From positions 51,308-115,307 of the forward strand of contig NZ_JAJLQX010000008.1 in the NCBI RefSeq assembly GCF_021295095.1: a stretch of DNA of 64,000 bases. Reading direction: 5' to 3'. Positions 57,705-64,000 of this stretch are shown here, one piece after another. Source of the DNA: Phocaeicola oris. Its GTDB lineage: Bacteria; Bacteroidota; Bacteroidia; Bacteroidales; Bacteroidaceae. Under the pieces are notes generated by a model. That model was given only the letters and a program-made list of their open reading frames with translations, was not told the DNA's origin and searched no databases. Numbering within the stretch: position 1 is the first letter of the stretch; every line of letters starts with the position of its first letter. The translations under genes and the position numbers were made by a program.

Positions 57705-59228
57705 TTACCGCTTGATATTCCTTTTCTTACCTGATTTCAGCATGTGCATACCCATTAGGAAACAGCGTTGTCGGAACGCTATATCGTCCTCGTCAGGTTT
57801 CTTACCCCAGCCTCCATTCGGCGCGGAACCGCCGCCGGCACTCTGCGAAATCTCCGTTGCCTTATCAAGATAGCCAAGAAAAAGAGCCGTGGCGACCAAG
57901 GCAACCTGACTTGAATTTTCTGCCATCTGTTCGAACATAGAACCTTCAGAAAATCCTTTAGTCGCTTCGTCAAAAGCCACTCTCTGCTCTGGCGGAAGAG
58001 ACTCACGGTAAGCATTAAATTTGCTATAAGACTTTTGCGCTTCTATCGAGGCCATATTCCATCCAACAGCTTGCATGTCATGTAGGACTTGCGTGTTCAG
58101 GTTCGGCGCAATGGAATGTATGTCATCCTTTATTTCCTTATATCGCTCTTCGGTGGCTTCGGTCTGCCCCCTCACTAATTCAAGCTTTCTCTCCGCCTCT
58201 GCGAGCTTTCCTTTTTTGTCAATAATTTTCTCTTTTGTTTTTTCAATATCGGCGAGGATTCTCACACGTTCAATATCTGCCTGCTCCTTGGTTATCTTTC
58301 CTGCCTTGACATAATTTTCTAACTTCTCAATCTCACGGAGCAAGTCATTTCTATGTTTTTCAAGATTGGCTATCATGGTACCCAGTCCCTTCAATCTTGC
58401 TTCACCATGCTTAATTGCTTTTTCTTGTTCTGACAGTGTAACCTTGTTTCTCGAAATCTGTCGCTTTTGATCAGCGACATCGCCTTTCAGATGATCAACT
58501 TCTTTCTTTAAATCCTCTCTTTTTTGTGCATAATATTCTCCCATCGTTTTATGCTTGTGCCCCGTCTCTGCAATGCTGTCTCCCCGGTCAAGAGAATACT
58601 TCTTGTTGACCTCCGAGAGTTCATTGTGAAGGGCTGTCAGGCGCTGACTATATTCAAATTTACTCTGCCCTGCCATAACCATTTTCCAAGAGAATTTATT
58701 CCTCTCCGTTATTGGTAAAATTGTGCAATGAATATGAGGGTTTGTTTCATCAAGATGTACTATAAAAGCTGCGATATTCTTTTCACCATATTTTTTACTC
58801 ATAAACTTGTACATGTCAACAGCCCATTTTTCTATTTCAGGGCTGCGAGTAATTCCCGAATTATCGGCTCCCTTGTCCAAGTTCACTTGTTGTTCACCGA
58901 AGGCCAAACGGTGCATCTGATCCCTCGAACCACCCAAGATGAAATTTGCAACAGTCCGGTACTTCGGTTCCGGAAGTCCGAGGTTAGGGTCTATTATATT
59001 CCTTGCCTTCAAATTGTCTTTGATTCGTTTGGGGATTGAGAGCTGCTTGTCGATGGGAGCTATCACACCCCCTTTGCGAACTTCAAAATTAAGATGCTCA
59101 CGTGTCGGGTCAAAAGCATACGATAGTTTTCTCCGGTATGCTTCCGCCGAGAAGTTTCGTAGATGCTCATTGCTTTGAGCAACAGTAATGCCTTTTGTAG
59201 GCATAAGATCCATTACTTGTTTTGCCAT
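57705..59228 (-). CDS. MobV/Pre-family relaxase
   Basis: The frame is open to 59303, but I choose the ATG at 59228, preceded by an A-rich leader; the upstream codons are in the G-rich region. 507 residues. The Mob_Pre domain (about 1-205) carries HLDETNPHIHCTI (about 157-169), the metal-binding three-histidine-like motif III, and RGGSRDQMHRL-like segments before it. A long coiled coil (about 235-390) and a polar glycine-rich end follow. It nicks the element at oriT and leads the strand into the channel. The candidate oriT lies just upstream. Confidence 0.9.
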   Translation of the reverse strand: MAKQVMDLMPTKGITVAQSNEHLRNFSAEAYRRKLSYAFDPTREHLNFEVRKGGVIAPIDKQLSIPKRIKDNLKARNIIDPNLGLPEPKYRTVANFILGGSRDQMHRLAFGEQQVNLDKGADNSGITRSPEIEKWAVDMYKFMSKKYGEKNIAAFIVHLDETNPHIHCTILPITERNKFSWKMVMAGQSKFEYSQRLTALHNELSEVNKKYSLDRGDSIAETGHKHKTMGEYYAQKREDLKKEVDHLKGDVADQKRQISRNKVTLSEQEKAIKHGEARLKGLGTMIANLEKHRNDLLREIEKLENYVKAGKITKEQADIERVRILADIEKTKEKIIDKKGKLAEAERKLELVRGQTEATEERYKEIKDDIHSIAPNLNTQVLHDMQAVGWNMASIEAQKSYSKFNAYRESLPPEQRVAFDEATKGFSEGSMFEQMAENSSQVALVATALFLGYLDKATEISQSAGGGSAPNGGWGKKPDEDDIAFRQRCFLMGMHMLKSGKKRNIKR

Positions 59229-59730
59229 TTTTTTTATTTTAGCCGGAGGGTCTCTGTGGGGGGTCTCTGAATATAAATATTTCGAAGTGCCCGCCTCTAA
59301 CATTTTGTTATTACCAATTAATGGGGGTCTTTATGGGGGGTCTCTGTATTTCTATTACTCTGATTTAATGAAGATTATGATAGATCTCTGTGGGGGGTCT
59401 CTGTGGGGGGGCTCTGTGAATGTTTTCTACCTTAGCTTCCGTACGAGTGAAGACCCAACACGTTTCAAAACCATTTCCGCTTTACCCCTCGGAGAGCCTA
59501 ATATTGACACGGCTTGCCGCACGAAGTCCCCCCCTCGCCGGGGTGGCAATACCCCCAAATTTTGATTTGGGGGGTATTAGGCTACCTCCCAATGTAAAAC
59601 AATTCATTTCGTTTGCAAAACGATCGCTCATGCGCAAGCGCATGTACCAAGACTTTGTCTTTTCCATCTCCAAGTTCATTAAAAATGAAATGTCAAGCCG
59701 GATTTTCGGGATGGATAAAATCCCTCTCCG
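59229..59730. other. G-rich repeat and inverted-repeat region, possible oriT
   Basis: No convincing gene. It holds several copies of TCTCTGTGGGGGG-like units at 59248-59269, 59323-59348 and 59383-59418, with five G-runs of five or more bases. Then come a small CCCC/GGGG hairpin (59531-59543) and an inverted repeat ATACCCCC...GGGGGGTAT (59549-59577). Repeats, inverted repeats and a position between relaxase and a DNA-binding protein fit an origin of transfer. The nick site cannot be named from sequence alone. Confidence 0.5.
59549..59577. repeat. Inverted repeat near the relaxase gene
   Basis: ATACCCCCAAAT pairs with ATTTGGGGGGTAT (one G bulged) around a 4-base loop. It may be a relaxase or accessory-protein recognition hairpin in oriT. 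Confidence 0.55.
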
Positions 59731-60108
59731 TCATTTCTCAACATCTTTTGCCGGGGCAAAAACGACGATATCTTTTCGGAGTCTGACCATTTTGCTTGTA
59801 ACAACATTGAAGACTTCCAGAACATTCATTGTCTCTAAATTTTGGATGAACTTCATGACCGATGGTCGACTCCAGCCCCAAGACTTCGATAGGCATTCTA
59901 TATTTGCGGCCGTGTCCTCTTGTTTCCTCTCGGAGGTACAATGTCGTGCCACAAGATCCCGAAAGGCCTGCAGGCGAGAAAAACGCTTTGCGTTCTTGTA
60001 AGTATAGTCTCCGCAGAGAAACTTAAGCAGGTCGGAAGACATTCTTACATGATAGTTCTTATAACCATTTTGAACGACTTCTTTATCTATCATTTTATCG
60101 TTAGTCAT
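59731..60108 (-). CDS. Winged-helix-like mobilisation accessory protein (125 aa)
   Basis: 125 residues. The middle shows a helix-turn-helix-like pattern: FSRLQAFRDLVARHC, then SWGWSRPSVMKFIQNLETMNVLEV and a strand pair ending RKDIVVFAP. Such small winged-helix proteins often bind next to oriT and help the relaxase (MobA-type accessory in Bacteroides), or act as regulators. It lies just upstream of the candidate oriT. Family not certain. Confidence 0.6.
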   Translation of the reverse strand: MTNDKMIDKEVVQNGYKNYHVRMSSDLLKFLCGDYTYKNAKRFSRLQAFRDLVARHCTSERKQEDTAANIECLSKSWGWSRPSVMKFIQNLETMNVLEVFNVVTSKMVRLRKDIVVFAPAKDVEK

Positions 60109-60193
60109 TATTATTTTATATTATCAATATTATATGTAAAAATCTACCTTTTTCCAATCCACATTTTTATATAAATGTTGTAACCGATAAAGG

Positions 60194-60904
60194 TCATGCA
60201 GCCTTCCTTTCTACCGTGTATCTTTGTGGTATCGGTTTCCTCCCTTTGGGAGCAGCAGGATCATGAAAATTGGGATAGAACAAGGCAGCCATTGCAATAA
60301 CGAAAAGTACTTCAGAAAGCAAAATATACCTTCCTTCATCGAAGAAAGAAAACAAAATAATTACACAGGAAACACCTATCAGAATCCTTTTGCTATTATG
60401 TATTTTCGTGAGTATTCTGTTAGCCAACTTGTAAGAGAAGAACAGTAGTGTCATCCCGAAAGTAATAAGGTAAACGAGTGGGCGGGTCAGAAAGGGATAG
60501 AGGTAGTTGTTCATCTTTCGTTGCATGAACGGAGCCGCCGTTTTCTTTCCGCTGATGCTAAGCTGGTCCAACCTCTTTTCTTTCGCCATGGTCTTATATG
60601 TGGCAGCCACTTCTCCTGATGCAAAGTTGTCTACACCTTGAATACCGAGAAGAAACAGTAAAAGTAATAATGTAAAAAACTTTCTTGGCTTTTCCCGATG
60701 CTTCATCTTGTCATAGAAGTTGATAAGATGAGTGCCTATTCTCCAAACAGACTTCCTGTTGCTCTTCCTATGGGGCTGTGCTGCCGTAAAAACATTGCGG
60801 TATTTTTTCACGCTTTCCCTCCTTGGCTTGATTAGAAAATGATACAGGAAAGGAATGCTCGTCAGCACCACGAAAAGGATTAATTTTAATATTAACATCA
60901 CCAT
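60194..60904 (-). CDS. Polytopic membrane protein (236 aa)
   Basis: The frame is open to 61030 in another sense of the upstream gene; the ATG at 60904 follows the stop of that gene by 7 bases and starts a hydrophobic helix (MLILKLILFVVLTSIPFLY). 236 residues with about five membrane helices (near 2-22, 74-90, 138-155, 170-190 and 193-208) and basic loops and end. No family recognised. Probably in one operon with the two genes upstream. Confidence 0.65.
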   Translation of the reverse strand: MVMLILKLILFVVLTSIPFLYHFLIKPRRESVKKYRNVFTAAQPHRKSNRKSVWRIGTHLINFYDKMKHREKPRKFFTLLLLLFLLGIQGVDNFASGEVAATYKTMAKEKRLDQLSISGKKTAAPFMQRKMNNYLYPFLTRPLVYLITFGMTLLFFSYKLANRILTKIHNSKRILIGVSCVIILFSFFDEGRYILLSEVLFVIAMAALFYPNFHDPAAPKGRKPIPQRYTVERKAA

Positions 60905-60911
60905 ATTTCTT

Positions 60912-61391
60912 TCAATTGAAGTTCGACAATGTTTCTGCGTATGATTCTTGTTCCAGAATGTTTTTCTGCAGTTTGGGCATCCGGTTCCTTTCGGAAAGCA
61001 GATGATAGTACATCGTTTCCAAACTATCAAAGAAGAATACCGTCATTGAGTCAACGATTCCGTAATTGGTCGATGACAGATAGACAACAAACATTTCATC
61101 TTCTACCGGAGTCGAGTATGCCACCACCTTATATACTTTTCCTTTCTCTTCCTTGGAAGCATAGAGAACGTGTATATGCAGTTTCTCCACCAAATCCGAT
61201 ACGAAATTTTCCAACACGTGTTGCTCTTCCATGTTAAGAACGACTTCCGTAAAATAAGCGTGTTGGATAACGCATATCTGCTGTTCTGTAAAATAGCCGG
61301 GGAGCAACTTTATCAACTTCTGATAAAGCAGGAGGATGGAACGCTTGTAGGTTCCGTCTTCAAGTGTGTTGTAGTCTAATGCTTTTTCCAT
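60912..61391 (-). CDS. Unknown protein (159 aa)
   Basis: 159 residues, helical N-terminal half (RSILLLYQKLIKLLPGYFTE), then strands with aromatic residues (VYKVVAYSTP, MFVVYLSSTNYGIVDSM). No signal peptide or membrane segment. It lies 12 bases after the lipoprotein gene and 7 bases before the membrane gene, so all three form one operon. Confidence 0.62.
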   Translation of the reverse strand: MEKALDYNTLEDGTYKRSILLLYQKLIKLLPGYFTEQQICVIQHAYFTEVVLNMEEQHVLENFVSDLVEKLHIHVLYASKEEKGKVYKVVAYSTPVEDEMFVVYLSSTNYGIVDSMTVFFFDSLETMYYHLLSERNRMPKLQKNILEQESYAETLSNFN

Positions 61392-61403
61392 ACGATTTTC
61401 TAT

Positions 61404-62420
61404 TTATAAAGTTGCTGAAATATACGATTTCAGAAAATATTCTGCCAAAGTGGCTATCAGCTTATTTTCCTCCTCCTTCGTTTTCTTTTTGTTGTCCAGG
61501 CGATTCAAAAGTATTGGCAGTTCCTTGGAAATTACCATCAGCTCTTCACGCTGTTTCTTGGTCAATGCAGCCGTTGAATACCCATCCAAGGACACATAGG
61601 GCTGAATCAGCATCCAGCGGTAACTGACCCGTTGTTCCTGGCTAAGCTGCTTGTTGTTCAGTATGTCTTCCCTGCACGCAATGGCATTTTGCATGATCCG
61701 GCGGTTAAAACGCATGGTCAGATACAGCATCGTCCTGTCATTCACTTCATCGTTTTTCTGACCGACAGAAGAGTAAAGCCGGTTAAAAAGCCTTGTTGTC
61801 TTTTGGGTTAACCGCTGCATCTCATCCATGGGTACATTGCTAAGGTGTTCCATGAGCGAACGAAAACATCTGTCCTCCTGCCTGATAAAGGTAAGCAATT
61901 GAGACTCCTGCTTAAAGTCATGCGTACTGTTTAGCAACTTGTTGTAGATGGCCAGTATTTGTGGAAGTCCCTTTATCGTCTGCTCTTTGTCAAGTCCCCC
62001 ATAAAAGTCAGACGCTTTTTTATAGGTGTCCGAACTTTCCATCTTTGCCCGTTCGGAAGCCGTATTGAGTTTAAGGTACATCACGTCCTGAAGCGAACGC
62101 TGCTTTGAAAAAGCAAGTCGTGTCAGCTCTGTTCTCACAGAATCGGAAATGACAAAATAGGCAAGTGCCACCGGACTCTTCAGGTTAATGGTAGAGTCTT
62201 TTGAAAAGACACTGTACGACGAGTCTTTAAGTTCCTGCCACTGTGCCGTAAGGTCAGTTACTTTTTCGATGTCGGCATCCTTGTAAGATTGGATTTCCGA
62301 CAGCTTTGCTTTACAGGCCTCTATCGCTTCGGTAGAGTTCTGAAATGACGGATGCTTTGTACAGGAAGAGAAAGCAAGTGCCGTCAACGCGAGAGTTAAT
62401 GATAAGTGATTTCTTCTCAT
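61404..62420 (-). CDS. Exported lipoprotein (338 aa), first of a regulated operon
   Basis: 338 residues. Lipobox: LALTALAFSSC (cysteine near residue 20), so a membrane-anchored lipoprotein. The mature part is helical and highly charged, with long K/E/Q/L-rich stretches. Transcription is from the motif-class promoter at 62443-62512, the only one of that class driving a non-recognised operon, which suggests a link to conjugation, perhaps as a surface or mating-pair protein or exclusion factor. No family recognised. Confidence 0.7.
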   Translation of the reverse strand: MRRNHLSLTLALTALAFSSCTKHPSFQNSTEAIEACKAKLSEIQSYKDADIEKVTDLTAQWQELKDSSYSVFSKDSTINLKSPVALAYFVISDSVRTELTRLAFSKQRSLQDVMYLKLNTASERAKMESSDTYKKASDFYGGLDKEQTIKGLPQILAIYNKLLNSTHDFKQESQLLTFIRQEDRCFRSLMEHLSNVPMDEMQRLTQKTTRLFNRLYSSVGQKNDEVNDRTMLYLTMRFNRRIMQNAIACREDILNNKQLSQEQRVSYRWMLIQPYVSLDGYSTAALTKKQREELMVISKELPILLNRLDNKKKTKEEENKLIATLAEYFLKSYISATL

Positions 62421-62442
62421 AAAAAAAATATTTTAACGACTG

Positions 62443-62512
62443 CGAAGATACAAACCTCACTATGAAAATGAGGTGTCAAAAAAATAAAAGTCTTATATTA
62501 ACATTTTCAAAA
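62443..62512 (-). promoter_or_regulatory. Lipoprotein operon promoter with conserved upstream motif
   Basis: On the minus strand the core GAAAATGTTAATATAAGA (within 62491-62512) lies 40 bases upstream of TATCTTCG (62443-62450). No TTTG at the normal -33 position. Confidence 0.65.
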
Positions 62513-62559
62513 TCTTTTGGAAAAACTTCCTGCCTGCTTATTTTGTTAAGATACATTAA

Positions 62560-62592
62560 AAAAGTTCCAAATATTTATTATTTGGAACTTTT
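62560..62592 (-). terminator. Perfect hairpin downstream of the small membrane gene
   Basis: AAAGTTCCAAATA (62561-62573) pairs perfectly with TATTTGGAACTTT (62579-62591) around a 5-base loop, with A- and T-rich flanks. It ends transcription of the gene ending at 62660, before the next operon's promoter region. Confidence 0.7.
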
Positions 62593-62659
62593 GATATTTT
62601 CAGATACTCTCTTATGTGTTTTGCTTAAATGTTAATATTTTGAGGTATAAAAAAATAAG

Positions 62660-62938
62660 CTAATTACTAACATTGTTAATATTGTTACCCACACCATTCA
62701 AAATCCTGACACAAACGGCACTTGCAATGATTGCAAGGATTGATATGACAGGGTATGTCTCTACCAAAGCGGTACCGATTAGAAATGCCATAAGAATCAG
62801 GTGTACGAGTACCACCTCTTTATTAGTGAAGTTTTCTTCTGCGAGCAGAGAGAAGAATACATTCTTTGAGTTCCACCATTTTCCGACAGCTTCAGATGCC
62901 GATGAGGTCTTGCTTTTGTGGATTGATAATGTTTTCAT
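62660..62938 (-). CDS. Two-helix small membrane protein (92 aa)
   Basis: The frame extends to 63010, but the ATG at 62938 has a better leader (tacaaacaag). 92 residues: polar N-terminal half (SSASEAVGKWWNSKN), then two hydrophobic helices (about 46-62 and 65-82) and a polar asparagine-rich end. Lies between small basic genes and the regulated lipoprotein operon. No family recognised. Confidence 0.6.
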   Translation of the reverse strand: MKTLSIHKSKTSSASEAVGKWWNSKNVFFSLLAEENFTNKEVVLVHLILMAFLIGTALVETYPVISILAIIASAVCVRILNGVGNNINNVSN

Positions 62939-63000
62939 CTTGTTTGTATATGAATCGTTTATATTAGAGTTCTTCGTATAGAGTCTCGCATGGAATAATT

Positions 63001-63156
63001 TCAACTCCATCCGTTGAGCTTATAGACTTGCTGCCGTGCTTCCTGCCAGCTGGCCACCCAACGTATGGCGATGATATAACCGTCCATTCTACGCTTCATG
63101 ATAGTCCAACCTTTTTCGGCTTTCTTGAAGAAGTATCTGTTTGTCTTTATTTTCAT
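63001..63156 (-). CDS. Small basic protein (51 aa)
   Basis: The frame extends to 63222, but the ATG at 63156 follows GAGGAG at a good distance, one of the few Shine-Dalgarno-like sites here. 51 residues, basic, with tryptophans (KKAEKGWTIMKRRMDG, then IIAIRWVASWQEARQQV). Resembles small DUF-type folded proteins of accessory regions, but no function can be given. Confidence 0.5.
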   Translation of the reverse strand: MKIKTNRYFFKKAEKGWTIMKRRMDGYIIAIRWVASWQEARQQVYKLNGWS

Positions 63157-63193
63157 AATCTCCTCACTTTTGATGTATAATAGAAAGTTCAGG

Positions 63194-63343
63194 CTAAACA
63201 GTATAGTCATGTGCATATCCACACAATCTCCAATTATCCCCCCATTTGTACATCTTGCGAAGGATTGTTGCCAACTTTACTTTCCTGACCTCGTAACTGT
63301 TATAAATTGCGTGGAGTTCTCTTGCTGCTTCTATTTTTTTCAT
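63194..63343 (-). CDS. Small basic protein (49 aa) with L2 leader
   Basis: ATG at 63343, TAG at 63194-63196. Basic helical product (KKIEAARELHAIYNSYEVRK, then KLATILRKMYKWG). The L2 leader (63351-63377) sits 7 bases upstream, exactly as for the gene starting at 56552, which supports this start. It overlaps the longer version of the next frame but not the chosen start there. Too short for most gene callers. Confidence 0.5.
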   Translation of the reverse strand: MKKIEAARELHAIYNSYEVRKVKLATILRKMYKWGDNWRLCGYAHDYTV

Positions 63344-63350
63344 ACGACTT

Positions 63351-63377
63351 GACTTAACCGTGTTGTCGAGGGCTGAA
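63351..63377 (-). promoter_or_regulatory. Shared leader motif L2, copy 2
   Basis: Minus-strand TTCAGCCCTCGACAACACGG then TTAAGTC, 7 bases upstream of the ATG at 63343. Only two to three bases differ from the copy at 56560. Confidence 0.5.
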
Positions 63378-63385
63378 GTTAAAAT

Positions 63386-63758
63386 TTTATTCTGGGCATC
63401 CCGATTCTCAACCTTTTATAGGTTTTTCGTTTCTTCGACCCGAACTTTTTTTTATCATTCCGGTGTAACCGTCATCTCGAACCTTTTATGTGCAAGGTGA
63501 AATCGTGGGCGTTAAGGGAACCTAAGGCAAAGAATTGGCCGGTAAAAATTTTCAGGAAACCGCAATCTATGATTTCGGAGGGTCATGAAAAGTTTTCCGC
63601 CAATAAGGAGCATTCCGGTGTTTGCCGTGTTCCCTGCCTGCGATACCTTTGCAGAATAAAAGTCGATGGATGACTACAAGCGGATGAAAAGTGAGGTCGA
63701 AATCAGAAACAGAAATGAAAAGATAGATAAAAGTGAGTGTAAAATAAACACCGCAGGT
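63386..63758 (+). repeat. Long repeat R4 (~373 bp)
   Basis: Fourth copy. Closest to R1 in the first part (GTGGGCGTTAAGGGAACC) and with its own base changes. The 61-codon frame is open here (63488-63673) but its reading differs from other copies at several residues and at the end. Promoter at 63621-63651; array A4 follows. Confidence 0.85.
63621..63651 (+). promoter_or_regulatory. R4 promoter (TTTG-N19-TACCTTTG)
   Basis: TTTG at 63621-63624 and TACCTTTG at 63644-63651, spacing 19, pointing out of the window past 64000. Whatever it drives lies beyond the end. Confidence 0.78.
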
Positions 63759-63765
63759 GCAGCGT

Positions 63766-63829
63766 GTGTAGCCGTATGTCCGTATAGCTGTATATACGCC
63801 TATATGTATATACAGCTATATGTATTGTC
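63766..63829 (+). repeat. Iteron array A4 (eight 8-bp units)
   Basis: GTGTAGCC, GTATGTCC, GTATAGCT, GTATATAC, GCCTATAT, GTATATAC, AGCTATAT, GTATTGTC in strict 8-base register. Two exact GTATATAC units. It shares the GTATAGCT-GTATATAC pair with the parA array. Confidence 0.75.
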
Positions 63830-63837
63830 GGTAAAAG

Positions 63838-64000
63838 GTTGGGTGTATAGACAGCCGGATATAAAGGAACGGCACTTGCCTTCAGGCGTGTGCCGGTTCC
63901 GTGGCCGGGTGTGGGGCGGCAGGCTCCACAAGAAGTATAGTCCTCTCTCCCGAAGCAGCTCTGACGGCAAGTCTGTGCTGTCTTGTGTCTGATGGAGTTC
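63838..64000. other. GC-richer non-coding end of the window
   Basis: From about 63840 the base composition becomes more GC-rich (GGCCGGGTGTGGGGCGGCAG). A reading frame ending near 63992 only continues from repeat R4 and looks accidental. I see no gene or known site in this stretch; it may be the 5' leader of a gene beyond the window or a junction with different DNA. Confidence 0.4.

Noticed and set aside
59229-59303. Upstream extension of the relaxase by 25 codons
   Set aside because: It enters the G-rich repeat region; the ATG at 59228 has an A-rich leader and starts the Mob_Pre domain at its usual distance.
59188-60001. Plus-strand ORFs of 125 and 193 codons over the G-rich region
   Set aside because: Low-complexity translation of G-runs (GGSLWGGS), overlapping the relaxase start and the winged-helix gene on the other strand.
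1-64000. Integrase, transposase, insertion sequence, rRNA or tRNA genes
   Set aside because: None found by eye on either strand. Absence of an integrase is only weak support for a plasmid, since the window does not cover the whole element.

Overview
The window looks like part of a large conjugative plasmid (less likely an integrative conjugative element) from a Bacteroidales bacterium such as Bacteroides, Phocaeicola, Parabacteroides or Prevotella. Three things support the host: several promoters match the Bacteroides form TTTG-N19-TAnnTTTG; leaders are A-rich with few Shine-Dalgarno sites; and the transfer genes belong to Bacteroidetes-specific families (DUF4134, DUF4133, TraG/J/K/M/N types, DUF4942, DUF4099). 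A ParA plus ribbon-helix-helix partition pair is present, and I see no integrase, rRNA or tRNA. The plasmid reading is inference, because no replication initiator is recognised in these 64 kb.

Layout. 1-6170: small accessory genes, including a nucleoside deoxyribosyltransferase-like protein, a membrane protein with a MerR-like DNA-binding end, and two DNA methyltransferases. 6171-7457: parA and a ribbon-helix-helix partner behind an array of 8-bp iterons. 7574-9795 (minus): a TOPRIM primase and two unknown genes. 10538-29888 (plus): a nearly unbroken transfer operon encoding VirB2/B3/B4/B6/B8/B10-like parts, TraN and TraO types, a lipoprotein and several large unknown proteins. 30031-33975 (minus): accessory block with HigBA toxin-antitoxin, an N6-adenine methyltransferase and a MutS-domain-I-like protein. 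34721-43585 (plus): a giant ArdC-type anti-restriction protein, a peptidoglycan hydrolase, a tandem OB-fold protein and a degenerate ArdC relative. 43732-45113 (minus): two genes, one DUF4099-like. 45327-54360 (plus): a second transfer operon with a hydrolase, an OmpA-like protein, secreted helical proteins and the coupling ATPase. 54436-57109 (minus): Fic protein and AT-rich unknown genes. 57705-63343 (minus): MobV/Pre relaxase, a possible oriT region, a DNA-binding accessory protein and membrane or lipoprotein genes.

The most striking content is non-coding. (1) Four direct copies of a ~372-bp repeat (9851, 34002, 57167, 63386) each carry a perfect TTTG-N19-TACCTTTG promoter and each is followed 8-30 bp later by an array of octamers centred on the palindrome GTATATAC. 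A fifth array, in the same strict 8-bp register, lies at the start of the parA transcript. This suggests the partition RHH protein binds dispersed centromere/operator sites over the element and may also control module transcription. (2) A second motif (core GAAAATGTTAATATAA) sits 40-41 bp upstream of the -7 box in five transfer promoters, all of which lack a -33 TTTG at the usual spacing. This looks like an activator-dependent conjugation regulon. (3) A third motif (CTATCGGCATGACGGG) forms the immediate leader of five unrelated minus-strand accessory genes.

Taken together, ParAB and the repeats would maintain and organise the element. The relaxase, coupling protein and type IV secretion system would move it. 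Peptidoglycan hydrolases would open the wall, and ArdC proteins, SSB-like protein and methyltransferases would protect the incoming DNA. HigBA and possibly Fic would stabilise it. All functions are read from sequence motifs; no database search was possible.
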